Part shown: in pieces, positions 24,478-34,700 of the stretch
Numbering within the stretch: position 1 is the stretch's first letter
How the letters are laid out: the number at the start of each line of letters is the position of its first letter
Assembly (NCBI RefSeq): GCF_900108225.1
Contig: NZ_FNUZ01000001.1
Coordinates: 62,001-126,000, forward strand
Reading direction: 5' to 3'
DNA from: Thalassococcus halodurans
GTDB lineage: Bacteria > Pseudomonadota > Alphaproteobacteria > Rhodobacterales > Rhodobacteraceae
Length of the DNA stretch: 64,000 bases
Made by a program: the position numbers and the translations under genes
Notes under the pieces: model-generated
What the model was told of the DNA's origin: nothing
Seen by the model: only the letters and a program-made list of their open reading frames with translations
Database searches by the model: none

Positions 24478-24504
24478 TGCAACGGAATTGCTCAAATTTG
24501 TTTA
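24478..24504 (-). promoter_or_regulatory. Sigma-28-like promoter of fliC (tentative)
   Basis: On the minus strand TAAA (24504-24501) is followed 19 bases on from its first base by CCGTTGC (24485-24479). The pattern resembles TAAA-N15-GCCGATAA of FliA promoters with one base shift. The same TAAM...CCGTTG with identical 19-base offset occurs before fliD. No sigma-54 consensus was found before fliC, which fits a late class gene. Confidence 0.35.
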
Positions 24505-24605
24505 GAAGCTCTGATAGCCGCACCGCCAAAATAGACGGCAAATAATTGATTTTAATAGATAATATAGTTTTACATTTTCCACACCCGAACGGACCCAATC
24601 AGGTC

Positions 24606-24621
24606 TGGTACGCTTCTTGCA
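24606..24621 (+). promoter_or_regulatory. Sigma-54 promoter of motA-motB
   Basis: TGGTACGCTTCTTGCA: GG at 24607-24608 and GC at 24619-24620, ten-base spacing, with a perfect TTGCA -12 half. The transcript would begin near 24632, 26 bases before the motA ATG. Confidence 0.9.
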
Positions 24622-24657
24622 CTCCATTTTCGACTATAAAACCTGTGGAGTCCGCAC

Positions 24658-25419
24658 ATGGATATCGCCTCACTTATCGGATTTATCGGCGCCATCGGCA
24701 TGATCGCCGGCGCGATGATCAGTTCCGGTGGCTTGGGCCCGTACATCGACGTTCCGTCTATCCTGATCGTGTTCGGCGGCACGTTCTTTGGGGTTATGTA
24801 TATGGCACCCATGAACATCTTCCTTGGCAGCTTTGGCGCGATGGCCAAGGCCTTTATGCCCAAGGCACAAAAACAGTCCGACCTGATCGAAAAGATGGTC
24901 GAACTGTCCGACGTGGCCCGCAAAAACGGCCTGATGGCGTTGGAAGGACAAGACGTCCCTGACAAGTTCTTTCAGGAAGGGCTGCAAATGCTGGTCGACG
25001 GCGCGGACGAGCCGAAGTTGGTCAAGCAGATGAACCTTGAAATCAAGTCAATGAAAATCCGCCACGAAGGATTCCAGACAGTCGTAAAGGCCTGGATCGA
25101 TATTGCCCCCGCGATGGGCATGATCGGAACACTGATCGGTCTGGTGGCGATGCTTGGGAACATGGCTGACCCTAAGGCGATTGGCCCTGCGATGGCGGTT
25201 GCCCTTTTGACGACTCTATACGGCGCTTTTCTTGCCAACGTGATCTTCGGCCCGATGCTGACCAAAATGGAAGGCTACACAGCCGCCGAAGTCACTTACC
25301 GCGAGATGGTCATCGAAGGTCTGCGCAACATCGCCAAGGGTGAATCCAGCCGCAACGTTCAGGACCAGATGGTCGCCAACCTGCCGCCCAAGGAAAAAGC
25401 CAAACTTCTGGCTGCCTGA
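24658..25419 (+). CDS. motA: Flagellar stator subunit MotA, PomA-like
   Basis: 253 residues, four membrane helices (about 4-22, 32-52, 148-168, 180-202) with a cytoplasmic loop (60-140) that contacts FliG. Sequence and length are close to Vibrio PomA: SILIVFGGTFF, EDL-type loop, APAMGMIGTLIGLVAML and DPKAIGPAMAVALLTTLYGA. Thr158, Thr185 and Thr186 fall at the same numbers as the PomA residues tied to sodium use. Thr158 alone does not prove sodium specificity, because some proton MotAs share GTLIGL. It has its own sigma-54 promoter and is followed by motB after nine bases. Confidence 0.95.
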   Translation: MDIASLIGFIGAIGMIAGAMISSGGLGPYIDVPSILIVFGGTFFGVMYMAPMNIFLGSFGAMAKAFMPKAQKQSDLIEKMVELSDVARKNGLMALEGQDVPDKFFQEGLQMLVDGADEPKLVKQMNLEIKSMKIRHEGFQTVVKAWIDIAPAMGMIGTLIGLVAMLGNMADPKAIGPAMAVALLTTLYGAFLANVIFGPMLTKMEGYTAAEVTYREMVIEGLRNIAKGESSRNVQDQMVANLPPKEKAKLLAA

Positions 25420-25428
25420 GGTTAAGAC

Positions 25429-26595
25429 ATGTCCAAAAAGCCAATCCCCCTACCGATCCCTGTCGAAGAGGCCGACGACGAAGAATGCCCGAAGTGCCCA
25501 CCGGTGGGTGCCCCAGCATGGATGGCGACTTTCGCGGACATGGCGACGCTGCTTATGGCGTTCTTCGTTCTTATTCTGTCCTTTGCGGAATTTAACCAGC
25601 CCAAGTTCAAGATGGTCGCCGGTTCGCTGAAAAACGCTTTTGGTGTCCAGCGTGAAGTGCCCGTGGTCGAACAGCCCAAGGGCACGACGCTGTTGGAGCT
25701 GACCTTCAGCCCCTCGCCCGAGCCGTCTGTGACCAAGGAAATCACGCAGGACACGACCGAGTTCGACCGCAAGGAAATCGAACAGAAAACATCGAACTCA
25801 CCGGATGAAGGAAACGGCGCCCAAGGGGACGGCGCGGATCAAGCGCTGGCGGATGCGATTGCCGATGCCTTGGCCTCGGGACAGGTACAGGTCAAAACCG
25901 AGGACGGCAAAGTGGTGATGTCTTTTGAAGGCGACACTGAAAGCCCGACGGAACTGGCCGAACAAATTCAGGATGCCGCGCAAGCGATTGAACAGGCCAA
26001 AGCCAGCGGGGCCTCGACCTCGGATGTGCAGTTGGAAGGTCTGGCCGATGCCCTGCCCCAACTGGCGCAGATGACGGGACAGGATAGCGGATCAACTGGC
26101 GGCGATAGCGAAGGCACAGGAACGCCGGCAGATGGCGAATCTGAACGCAAAGCCGCGATTGCCGAGGCTGAACTGCGCGTCGCCTTGCGCGAAGAAGTCT
26201 CCCAAGGTCTGGTCACCGTCGAACAGGAAGAAAACAAGGTGAAGATCACTGTCGGTGCTGGTGGTGCTTTCCGCTCGGGCAAAGCTGATCTGACGGATGA
26301 GGCCCGCGATATCATGGCGCGCCTTGCCTTTGCGTCGATGGGTGAAGCCAGCGACATTGTCATCACCGGACATACAGATGACGTGCCTGTCTCGGCAGGA
26401 TCCGAATTCCGTGACAACTGGGGACTGGCCGCCGGACGCGCGTCTTCGGTTCTGCGCGAATTCTCGGACAGTGGGCTGATCGACCCGAGCCGTCTTCAGG
26501 CCATCAGCCGCGGTGAAACTATGCCTGTGGCGGATAACACAACCCCCGAAGGCCGCGAGAAAAACCGCAGGATCGAAATTGAAATCAACTACTGA
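25429..26595 (+). CDS. motB: Flagellar stator subunit MotB, PomB-like
   Basis: 388 residues. A short acidic/Cys-containing cytoplasmic start is followed by one membrane helix with the essential ion-binding Asp37 (WMATFADMATLLMAFFVLILSF), a plug/linker region, an extended acidic, Gln/Ser/Gly-rich linker (about 100-245) and a C-terminal OmpA peptidoglycan-binding domain (250-388: VITGHTDDVPVSAGSEFRDNWGLAAGRASSVL). The residues after the helix (SFAEFNQPKFKMVAGSLKNAFGVQ) resemble PomB more than E. coli MotB. The linker is longer than usual. It anchors the stator to the cell wall. Confidence 0.95.
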   Translation: MSKKPIPLPIPVEEADDEECPKCPPVGAPAWMATFADMATLLMAFFVLILSFAEFNQPKFKMVAGSLKNAFGVQREVPVVEQPKGTTLLELTFSPSPEPSVTKEITQDTTEFDRKEIEQKTSNSPDEGNGAQGDGADQALADAIADALASGQVQVKTEDGKVVMSFEGDTESPTELAEQIQDAAQAIEQAKASGASTSDVQLEGLADALPQLAQMTGQDSGSTGGDSEGTGTPADGESERKAAIAEAELRVALREEVSQGLVTVEQEENKVKITVGAGGAFRSGKADLTDEARDIMARLAFASMGEASDIVITGHTDDVPVSAGSEFRDNWGLAAGRASSVLREFSDSGLIDPSRLQAISRGETMPVADNTTPEGREKNRRIEIEINY

Positions 26596-26609
26596 TCACG
26601 CCCTGCCCC

Positions 26610-26636
26610 TAACAGTTTTCGAAAACCACCGTTGGT
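26610..26636 (+). promoter_or_regulatory. Sigma-28-like promoter of fliD with central palindrome (tentative)
   Basis: TAAC at 26610 and CCGTTGG at 26629 have the same 19-base offset as the site before fliC. The spacer contains the 12-base palindrome GTTTTCGAAAAC (26615-26626). No sigma-54 consensus is present in the motB-fliD gap. Assignment rests on this pairwise likeness only. Confidence 0.35.
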
Positions 26637-26659
26637 TGGGCTGAGGAAGTGTAGCGCAC

Positions 26660-28294
26660 ATGGAAATCCTAAGTAAGCTGAACACAAACGGCACAGGCAT
26701 CGACATCACCCAGTTGTCGAATGATCTGGCGTCGGCAGAAATCGAACCGCGCAAGATGCTTGTGTCGGACCGTATCGATGCGGCTGAGCTGTCTTTGACA
26801 GGCTATGAACGCATGCGCGGCCAGCTTGAAATCCTTCAGGAAAGCATGAGCATCGCCAGCACGATGGGCACCATCAATGCCACATCGACGTCCTCTGCTG
26901 TGTCCGTTGCCATGACCGACGCGACACGCGCAGTGAACATCTCGTCCGAGATCACGGTCAGCTCTCTGGCCCAGTCACAGGTGCTGGAGTTTGCGGGTTT
27001 TACGGGCGAAGACGCCCTTGTCGGCGCAGGCACATTGACCATCGATTTTGGTGAATGGGCGGGCGAGCCGCAAAGCTTCACCGCCAATGGCGCGCGGTCT
27101 GCGCAGACAATCACGGTCACGGAAACCACCACACTGGCCGATCTGGCCACATCCCTGAACGCACTGGACGGCGTGACAGCGCGGGTGGTGAACGTCGGTG
27201 ACGGGAACTTTTCGCTTGGCGTCGTTTCGGAAACAGGCGCGGCAAATGCCTTGCGGTTCGCAGTTGACCCCGCGTCAGACGCATCGCTTCAAGCCTTTGA
27301 TATTGCGACCGATCCGGCGACGGCCATGATCCGCAACAGCAGTGACGCGCAGCTGACGGTGGACGGCATCAACGTCAGCCGAAGCAGCAACGAAATCAAC
27401 GATCTGATCGCAGGCATGACGCTGACACTCGAAGCGGAAACCACCGGTCCGGTGACGGTCGCGGCCAACACGGATCCCGATCTGGCGCGCGATATCATGG
27501 AATCCCTGCTGGCCGACATCAACGCCAGCACAAAACTGTTGAAAGACCTGACAGCGCGTGGATTTGGCGGCAGTGAATCCGGCGAACTGGCGGGCGATCC
27601 GGTTGCCGAAGCGATCAAACGCGACGTGTCCAACATGCTGACAAAAAGCTTTAGCGGACCGGACGGCGCGACGCTTTACCTGTCGGACTTCGGTGTGCGC
27701 ACCGAGCGTGACGGGTCGCTTTCGCTGGATTCCGCGAAATTCGACAGTGTCATGAAGAACAATCCAAGCCTGTTTGAATCCGTGCTGCAAGATGGCCTTC
27801 GAAGCACGGAGCCCGGCGTGTCAATTGACGGATTGCCTGCGTCAGACGGCACGCCGGGTCAATATACGTTCGCGCGCGACCCCGATACGGGTGACGCGAC
27901 ATTGAATGGAAACGATGTATTCGGCCTGACAAACGAAGATGGTTCAAAAACCTATTTCGCCCTCACCGGCCCGCTGAAAGGCGCGACCTTTACCGTGCCG
28001 CAGGACGTACATTCGTTTGATCTGACATTCGCAAAAAGCCCCGTGTCCAGCATCCGCGACACGATTGACGGCTATCTTCAGTTGGGTGGGTCCATCAGTG
28101 ATCGCGAAAACAGCCTGAATATGACCGTCAGCGAAGAGAACGAAGCACTTGAGGCGCTGGACGAGCGGATGGAAACGCTGGTCGACCGCTATCTTGAGCA
28201 GTTCACGTATATGGAAACGATTGTCACGCAGCTGAACAGCACGGGTGAATACCTCACCAATCTGATCGATGCGTGGAATTCGGATAACAACTGA
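26660..28294 (+). CDS. fliD: Flagellar filament cap protein FliD (HAP2)
   Basis: 544 residues. N-terminal D0 part (1-60: GIDITQLSNDLASAEIEPRKMLVSDRID), middle domains with beta-rich FliD_N and FliD_C signatures (RVVNVGDGNFSLGVVSETGAANALRF; LFESVLQDGL), and a C-terminal coiled coil (480-544: EALEALDERMETLVDRYLEQFTYMETIVTQLNSTGEYLTNLIDAW) that sits on the filament tip. It caps the growing filament and folds flagellin. It is separated from motB by 64 bases and is probably expressed late. No FliS or FliT follows. Confidence 0.94.
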   Translation: MEILSKLNTNGTGIDITQLSNDLASAEIEPRKMLVSDRIDAAELSLTGYERMRGQLEILQESMSIASTMGTINATSTSSAVSVAMTDATRAVNISSEITVSSLAQSQVLEFAGFTGEDALVGAGTLTIDFGEWAGEPQSFTANGARSAQTITVTETTTLADLATSLNALDGVTARVVNVGDGNFSLGVVSETGAANALRFAVDPASDASLQAFDIATDPATAMIRNSSDAQLTVDGINVSRSSNEINDLIAGMTLTLEAETTGPVTVAANTDPDLARDIMESLLADINASTKLLKDLTARGFGGSESGELAGDPVAEAIKRDVSNMLTKSFSGPDGATLYLSDFGVRTERDGSLSLDSAKFDSVMKNNPSLFESVLQDGLRSTEPGVSIDGLPASDGTPGQYTFARDPDTGDATLNGNDVFGLTNEDGSKTYFALTGPLKGATFTVPQDVHSFDLTFAKSPVSSIRDTIDGYLQLGGSISDRENSLNMTVSEENEALEALDERMETLVDRYLEQFTYMETIVTQLNSTGEYLTNLIDAWNSDNN

Positions 28295-28311
28295 TCCGAA
28301 GGGTCAGGATC

Positions 28312-28332
28312 GCGCCGGGCAAGTCCCGGCGC
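28312..28332. terminator. Bidirectional hairpin between fliD and fleQ
   Basis: GCGCCGGG-CAAGT-CCCGGCGC is an 8-bp perfect GC-rich stem in the 41-base gap between the converging fliD and fleQ stops. There is no T run on either side, so termination may be weak or only transcript-protecting. Confidence 0.6.
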
Positions 28333-28335
28333 TGA

Positions 28336-29409
<1,074 letters not shown>

Positions 29410-29522
29410 GCTACAAACCTCCACTGTGTATACAGACGAGGTTAGTGCATTCTGACACTACAACGAACGACGCTATGGCTGTGTTAGCGCCTCTATGGAT
29501 TTTGTTGGATATCGAAAGTTTT

Positions 29523-29536
29523 CTTCGTCAACGAAG
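29523..29536. repeat. Short dyad in the sltF-fleQ gap
   Basis: CTTCGT-CA-ACGAAG forms a 6-bp perfect dyad about 115 bases before fleQ, in the 160-base sltF-fleQ gap, which is AT-richer than its surroundings. It may be an operator for the master regulator. No sigma-54 site is seen in this gap, as expected for a class I gene. Confidence 0.35.
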
Positions 29537-29569
29537 GAACTATATTCTCGAAAATATCTGATGTTTCAT

Positions 29570-30481
29570 TCAATGCTCGTTCTGAAATCCGCTCCTGATC
29601 CGCTTAATTCTGTCCATCTGCAATGCAAGCTCCGGCGACAAAGGCACGTCTATCGCCGAAAGATTCGATTTCTTGCCACTCATGTCCGGCAAAGCACCTT
29701 CGCCAACCATCTGATGCGCCATCCCTAACAACGGGCTTTCCACCATGACCAGCGGCCCTCTGCGTGCGAACCTTTGATCAGTCCGCTGGCGTTTGATCGT
29801 TTTTCTGATCGCAGAGCCCTGCGGCGTCACGGTGGCGGGTTCGGCGGAGGCCACCTGCCATGACGAGGTTGTCGTACTGTCCGTGATCGTGCCGTTTTGC
29901 TCGCCGCCGGCAATTTCCACTTCGGAACGGAACGAACCGGGATCGACCTTTTTCATGATCTTCTGGACCTTGCCCAGATAATACTGGCCGCGCTTCGGGT
30001 CCTGTGAATGATAGAACTGCGTGGCTTTGTTCCAGCTGCCCGTGCGTTCGCGCAGACGCGACATGAAAAGGGCCGCATAGCGGGTGTTGGCGACCGGATC
30101 CATCATTTCCTCGATCGAGCCGAATTCCTTCCCATGCCAGCGGTAATTGACCTGCATACACCCGACATCGACGTTGCGCTGGCCGCTGTCGATGACCTGA
30201 CGCAGCTTATCAAGCGCCTGTTCGCGTGTGTCGAAGTAATAGCCCTTGCCCGCGACGTTCAACGTCCATGGCCATGCACGGTGCCCCAGTTTGCCCTGCC
30301 CCCGCCCGCTTTCGGTACGGGCGATAGCCGGCAAAAGCTTGGACGGCACGCCGCGCGCCGCGGCGGCCTGTTCGGCCAGCGACTCGCAGTCCGGTACCGA
30401 TGCCAAGGCTTCGGCTGTCAGCAAAAAGATCGCAGCAAACGCTGCGATCACCATGCGTGGGGATACGTGCAAACCAGTCAT
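29570..30481 (-). CDS. sltF: Flagellar soluble lytic transglycosylase SltF
   Basis: 303 residues. A signal peptide (1-27, VIAAFAAIFLLTAEALA) leads to a lytic transglycosylase (SLT) domain over 30-165. The catalytic Glu is in IARTESGRGQ (near 57), followed by VDVGCMQVNYRWHG and the helical VANTRYAALFMSRL. The C-terminal 130 residues are disordered and basic/Ser-rich. In R. sphaeroides SltF opens peptidoglycan for the rod and binds FlgJ, which lacks its own muramidase domain. FlgJ here is also a short, rod-binding-only form, so the pair matches. It lies 32 bases after flgL. Confidence 0.88.
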   Translation of the reverse strand: MTGLHVSPRMVIAAFAAIFLLTAEALASVPDCESLAEQAAAARGVPSKLLPAIARTESGRGQGKLGHRAWPWTLNVAGKGYYFDTREQALDKLRQVIDSGQRNVDVGCMQVNYRWHGKEFGSIEEMMDPVANTRYAALFMSRLRERTGSWNKATQFYHSQDPKRGQYYLGKVQKIMKKVDPGSFRSEVEIAGGEQNGTITDSTTTSSWQVASAEPATVTPQGSAIRKTIKRQRTDQRFARRGPLVMVESPLLGMAHQMVGEGALPDMSGKKSNLSAIDVPLSPELALQMDRIKRIRSGFQNEH

Positions 30482-30513
30482 GAAGCGCTGATTGCAATCC
30501 TTGGGCCAACTTC

Positions 30514-31764
30514 CTAGCGAATGAAATCGAACAGCGTTTTCTGGCCGATCTTCACGAAGGTTTGATGCGCGGCATCGCGGTTGACCAACAGTTTCTGAAG
30601 GTTCGTAATGGCCTTGGCCAAGTCTAGATCTTCAAGTCCCGAGATCGCCGCATCAAGGATCTGTTCGCGGTTCAACAGCACATCCTGATACCGTTCAATC
30701 GCCGCACCCATGGCGCCGATTTCCGTCCTGCGGTTGGACATGTGTTCGGCCGCACGCGACATCGCGGTTATCTGGTCCGTGGCCGTGCGCCCCTTGGAGA
30801 CCAGCTTGGCATAGGTGCCGTCATCATTTGGAACCGACGCCAGCACACCGTTCCGATCAGGCACAGTCGCCACGTTGGCAATGCTGACATCGCCTGCGGT
30901 CTTGATGACCACAGACAACCGGTCATCCGACAAAGTCGCCGTCACACCGGTTTCTGCCTGCACGGCATTGATCGCGTCGCGGATCGCTTCGGGATTATCG
31001 GCGCTGGCATCTACCTGAATATGCGCCGTGCCATTGGTGCCGGTGACGTCAAACGACCACTGTTCGGTCTGGCGCTGGAAATCGAACTGCACGGTCATGC
31101 TGTCCGGTCGCGTCTTTTCCGAGGTGATATGTGCGCCGTCGCTCGCAAAGGTGCGGATCAGATCGTCGATCATATCAAAGACGTTCCGCTTTTGGCCGTT
31201 CTGATCTTCGACCGACAGGAAAATCTCTTCTCCGGTCAGGTTGGTTTGAACAACCGCATTCTCGGACAGGCGCATCTGGATCTGTCCGCCGTCACCACGA
31301 TATTCGATGCCGTTCGGCCCGTCGATAAAGGCGTTTCCTTCTGTCAGATAGCCACCGAACAGCGGGCGGCCGCTTTCGTCGCGTGTGTTTGCCAACTGGT
31401 ACAGCGATTCACGCAGACGCTCGGCCTCAAGGGACATGGCCTGACGGTCGCTCGGGCTGACGGTGGCATTGCCGCCCTGAATGGCCAATTCGTTAAAGCG
31501 CTGCATGATCTGGGTCATGCTGTCGAAGGTGCTGTCGGCGGCGGCGATACGCGCCTGTGCCCGTTCACCGTTCCGTTTGAAGCGGTCGATCATGACCTTC
31601 TGTTCATTGGCCACCGACAGGCGCTGGCCACGTTCCAGATCAGCCGAGAACCGAGGATCGTTTTTGCCCGAGGACACTTGATCCTGAAGTTCCGAAATAT
31701 CGCGATCGATGCGCGAAAAGGCTTGGGTGTTCAGAATGTGGAAGAGTGCTGTGCCAACGGTCAT
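30514..31764 (-). CDS. flgL: Flagellar hook-filament junction protein FlgL (HAP3)
   Basis: 416 residues, longer than the 300-residue enteric form. N-terminal flagellin-like D0/D1 part (ALFHILNTQAFSRIDRDISELQDQVSSGK; RLRESLYQLANTRDESGRPLFGGY, the typical GxYLFGG-like segment) and C-terminal helical part (TEIGAMGAAIERYQDVLLNREQILDAAISGLEDLDLAKAITNLQKLLVNRDAAHQTFVKI). An extra beta-rich middle domain spans about 170-300. It joins FlgK to the filament. It starts seven bases after the flgK stop, with GAGG before the ATG. Confidence 0.92.
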   Translation of the reverse strand: MTVGTALFHILNTQAFSRIDRDISELQDQVSSGKNDPRFSADLERGQRLSVANEQKVMIDRFKRNGERAQARIAAADSTFDSMTQIMQRFNELAIQGGNATVSPSDRQAMSLEAERLRESLYQLANTRDESGRPLFGGYLTEGNAFIDGPNGIEYRGDGGQIQMRLSENAVVQTNLTGEEIFLSVEDQNGQKRNVFDMIDDLIRTFASDGAHITSEKTRPDSMTVQFDFQRQTEQWSFDVTGTNGTAHIQVDASADNPEAIRDAINAVQAETGVTATLSDDRLSVVIKTAGDVSIANVATVPDRNGVLASVPNDDGTYAKLVSKGRTATDQITAMSRAAEHMSNRRTEIGAMGAAIERYQDVLLNREQILDAAISGLEDLDLAKAITNLQKLLVNRDAAHQTFVKIGQKTLFDFIR

Positions 31765-31771
31765 ATCAGCC

Positions 31772-34700
31772 TCACAACGAGTTCAGAAGGGTTTGGAACA
31801 TTTGCCGCGCGACCGAGATGATCTGGGCGCTGGCCTGATAGGACTGCTGGTGGCGCATCAGCTTGGCCGCCTCTTCGTCCAGATCGACGGCGCTGGCTTC
31901 GGCTTCTGCCTTCAGCGCGCTGTCCTTGACGGCTTCGGTTGAATCGCGGCGGTCTTCGCCTGCCCGCACCGCACTGCCGACTGCGCCCAGCATTTCTGCA
32001 TAAAGCGCCGTAAAGCCGCCGCGTCCGTCCGATCCGGCGGGGTTCTGAAGATCGGCCATCAATTCGGTTGTCCGCGCATCGCCGCTGCCTGCCCCGTTTG
32101 GCGAGATCACAAAGGTGTCGCCTGTGGCATAGCCGCTTTCCAACGTGATCGCGTAGCCACCAAGCGTCGCGGTGCCGCCTGCATCCAATGTGCGTGTGGC
32201 AATGGATGCGCCCGTTTCCTGATCGAACAGTCCGACCAGCCCCTGTTCGGCATCCAGAACGCGCAGTTCACGGACCGCTGTGCGCGGTTTTTCTGGCGGC
32301 GCGCCGATCTCACCGGACAGGCGCAAGGCGCCTTCGCCGGTCATGACGACCAACAGGTCTTCGCCCGGTAGGTTGTCAAGATCGATCCGTGTGGCGCTGC
32401 CGACTGTTTGGGCCGTCAGGTCAAGCACGCGGCCATCAGACGTGCTGATCGCCAGTTGATCCCCCGCCACAGCAAGCTCTGCACCGATCGTTTTAAACCC
32501 TGCGGCCTGCGCCCCTTGGCCGGGAAGAACCCTGACGTCACCCAGACGCGCATCAACAGTGATCGAAAACGCGCCGGTCACATCGTCATACTCGGTGCTA
32601 CCCGGAAAATCCGCTGGCGCGCTAAGGCTGCCCGCTGATGCGGTAAACGTATAGTCCGTCCCTGCCGCATTCACGACAAAGCTTGCGGGCAGATCGGCGG
32701 CATCAAAGGGTTGGCCGGTCAGGCGGGTTTGCGGCAGGTCGTCAACGCCCAAGCCAAAACGCGCAGCATCGGCGGCATCAGGCGGTATTCGCAGCGGCGC
32801 GCCATCCAGATGCCCGCCCACGGTTTCCACGACCAGCTGGTTCGCGTCGTTAAAATAGGCGTTCAGGCGATCCGGTTCAGGACCAACCACCTCGGGTCCA
32901 GCGGCGGTCATGCGCACTGCGTAGCCTTGCGACCCCAGCATGAATTTCACCTGCGCGCCTTGCGGCGGAAGGCTGGCCAATGCGCTGCCTGTAATGCTGC
33001 TGGCGGGGGCCTCTTCGCGCATGGCGGCGGCAAGTCCGGCGGCCAATGTGGTCGCGTCCACACCTTCCAGCGAAGGATCATAGGCAAATTCGGCACTGGT
33101 GCCGTCCGGCAAACCGATGTTCAGCCGATACCCGACAGAACCTGCGCTGATCGCGTCGATGTCGGTCACAGCCCCATCCAGCGCGGCCTCGAAATGGAAG
33201 CCCAGAACCTGTGTGCTTCCTGCGTCCGTAATCGTCCTTTCGAGCCGCCCGTTCACAAACGGATCGCGAACCGAGTTGATCGTCAGCCCACCTTCGGACA
33301 CGCCGAAATCATCCGCGCCGGACAGCTGGACGGTTCCAGTGATCCGCGCTGCTGTCTGACCTGCGCCCAGAAGAACCTGTGCACCGAGTGTCTGGCCATC
33401 TTGCCCAAGACGGGTGATGCCCAACGTGCCGTCAGACGCATTAAGTGCCGACAGGGTGATGTTTGCGCCGCCCTCATGGATCAGAACAAACCGGCCATCG
33501 CTGGCACGTTCGGCGCGAATACCTGTGATGGGTGATTTGGAATTGATCGCCGCAGCCAATCCAGACGGGCCTTCGGCATCCAGATTAACCTCGATCCGGC
33601 TGGCGCTTGTGTTGTCACCGGAAAGATCAAACACGATGCGACCGGTTGCAGGCACATCCAGCAGCGCTGCGGTATAGGCCGTGGCCGACAATGGAAGCGC
33701 ATCGGCAAGGAGTTCCGCCTGACGCGCCGCGCTGGCGCCCACAGGGATCGTGATATCGTCGGTGCTGTCACCACTGGCAAAGCCGATGGTCTCGGACGCG
33801 CGTGCGGGCGCGGCGTCAGAACCGGACCAGGTTGCGATCTCAAGCCCCTCGCCCAGCCACAACGTCGCCGCGCCTGCGCCGCTGGCCTGATCCTGCGTCA
33901 GGGTCGAATAGCCCGAAGGCTCGTTCAACGCGACGCGCTGATAGACCGCGCCGACGACAAAGCCGTTTTCGGGCGTCAAAAGCGCTGCTGCCTCGGACGG
34001 CGACAATGGTGGACCTGAAAGCTGGCGGCCTTCGCGGGTAAACACCGACAATTCGGCAGCCGGGGCCGGATCGACGACCGTGATCGCGTCAAAGCTGCCC
34101 GCGTCGGTGACGACCTGAACCGACGGCATACTGCGCCCTTCCTGCACCGCAACCGCAAAGCGTCCGTCGGTGCCCGAGGCGGTCAGCCCTAGATCGGCAA
34201 AAGACAGGTCATCGCCTGACAGAACCGCACCGGATCTCAGCGCTTCTGCGGCCTCTTCGGGCGTCATTGCAGAGGGCAGCAAAAAGCTGTGCGCCTCGCC
34301 ATCAATGTCTAGAGTGATCTCGGATACATTCGTACCGGACGGTAGGCTGGCTTCCAGCACGCCGTCGCGTGACAACGCCAGAAGCGAGGCCGAACCGGCC
34401 TCTGCCGGAATGGTGCCAACAACGCCAGGTGACAGAAACTCGACCGCCTGCGTGCTGTCGCCGGTCAGAACTGATGACAGGTCCTGAAACGGGCTGACAG
34501 GCGGCGTGTATTCGCTGGCCGACATGCGGGCCGTTCCGGCGTTCTCCGGACTGGATGAAACCGTCAGCGCCCCCGCCGCGGCGATGTTTGTCACATCGTC
34601 CAAAAGGAACATCATGTTGCGCGCATGGCCGTTCGTGCGCGTCAACGTTACGCGATCCCCGTCGGCCACAGTGCCGCTGACCGCGATTGCCAAACCTTCC

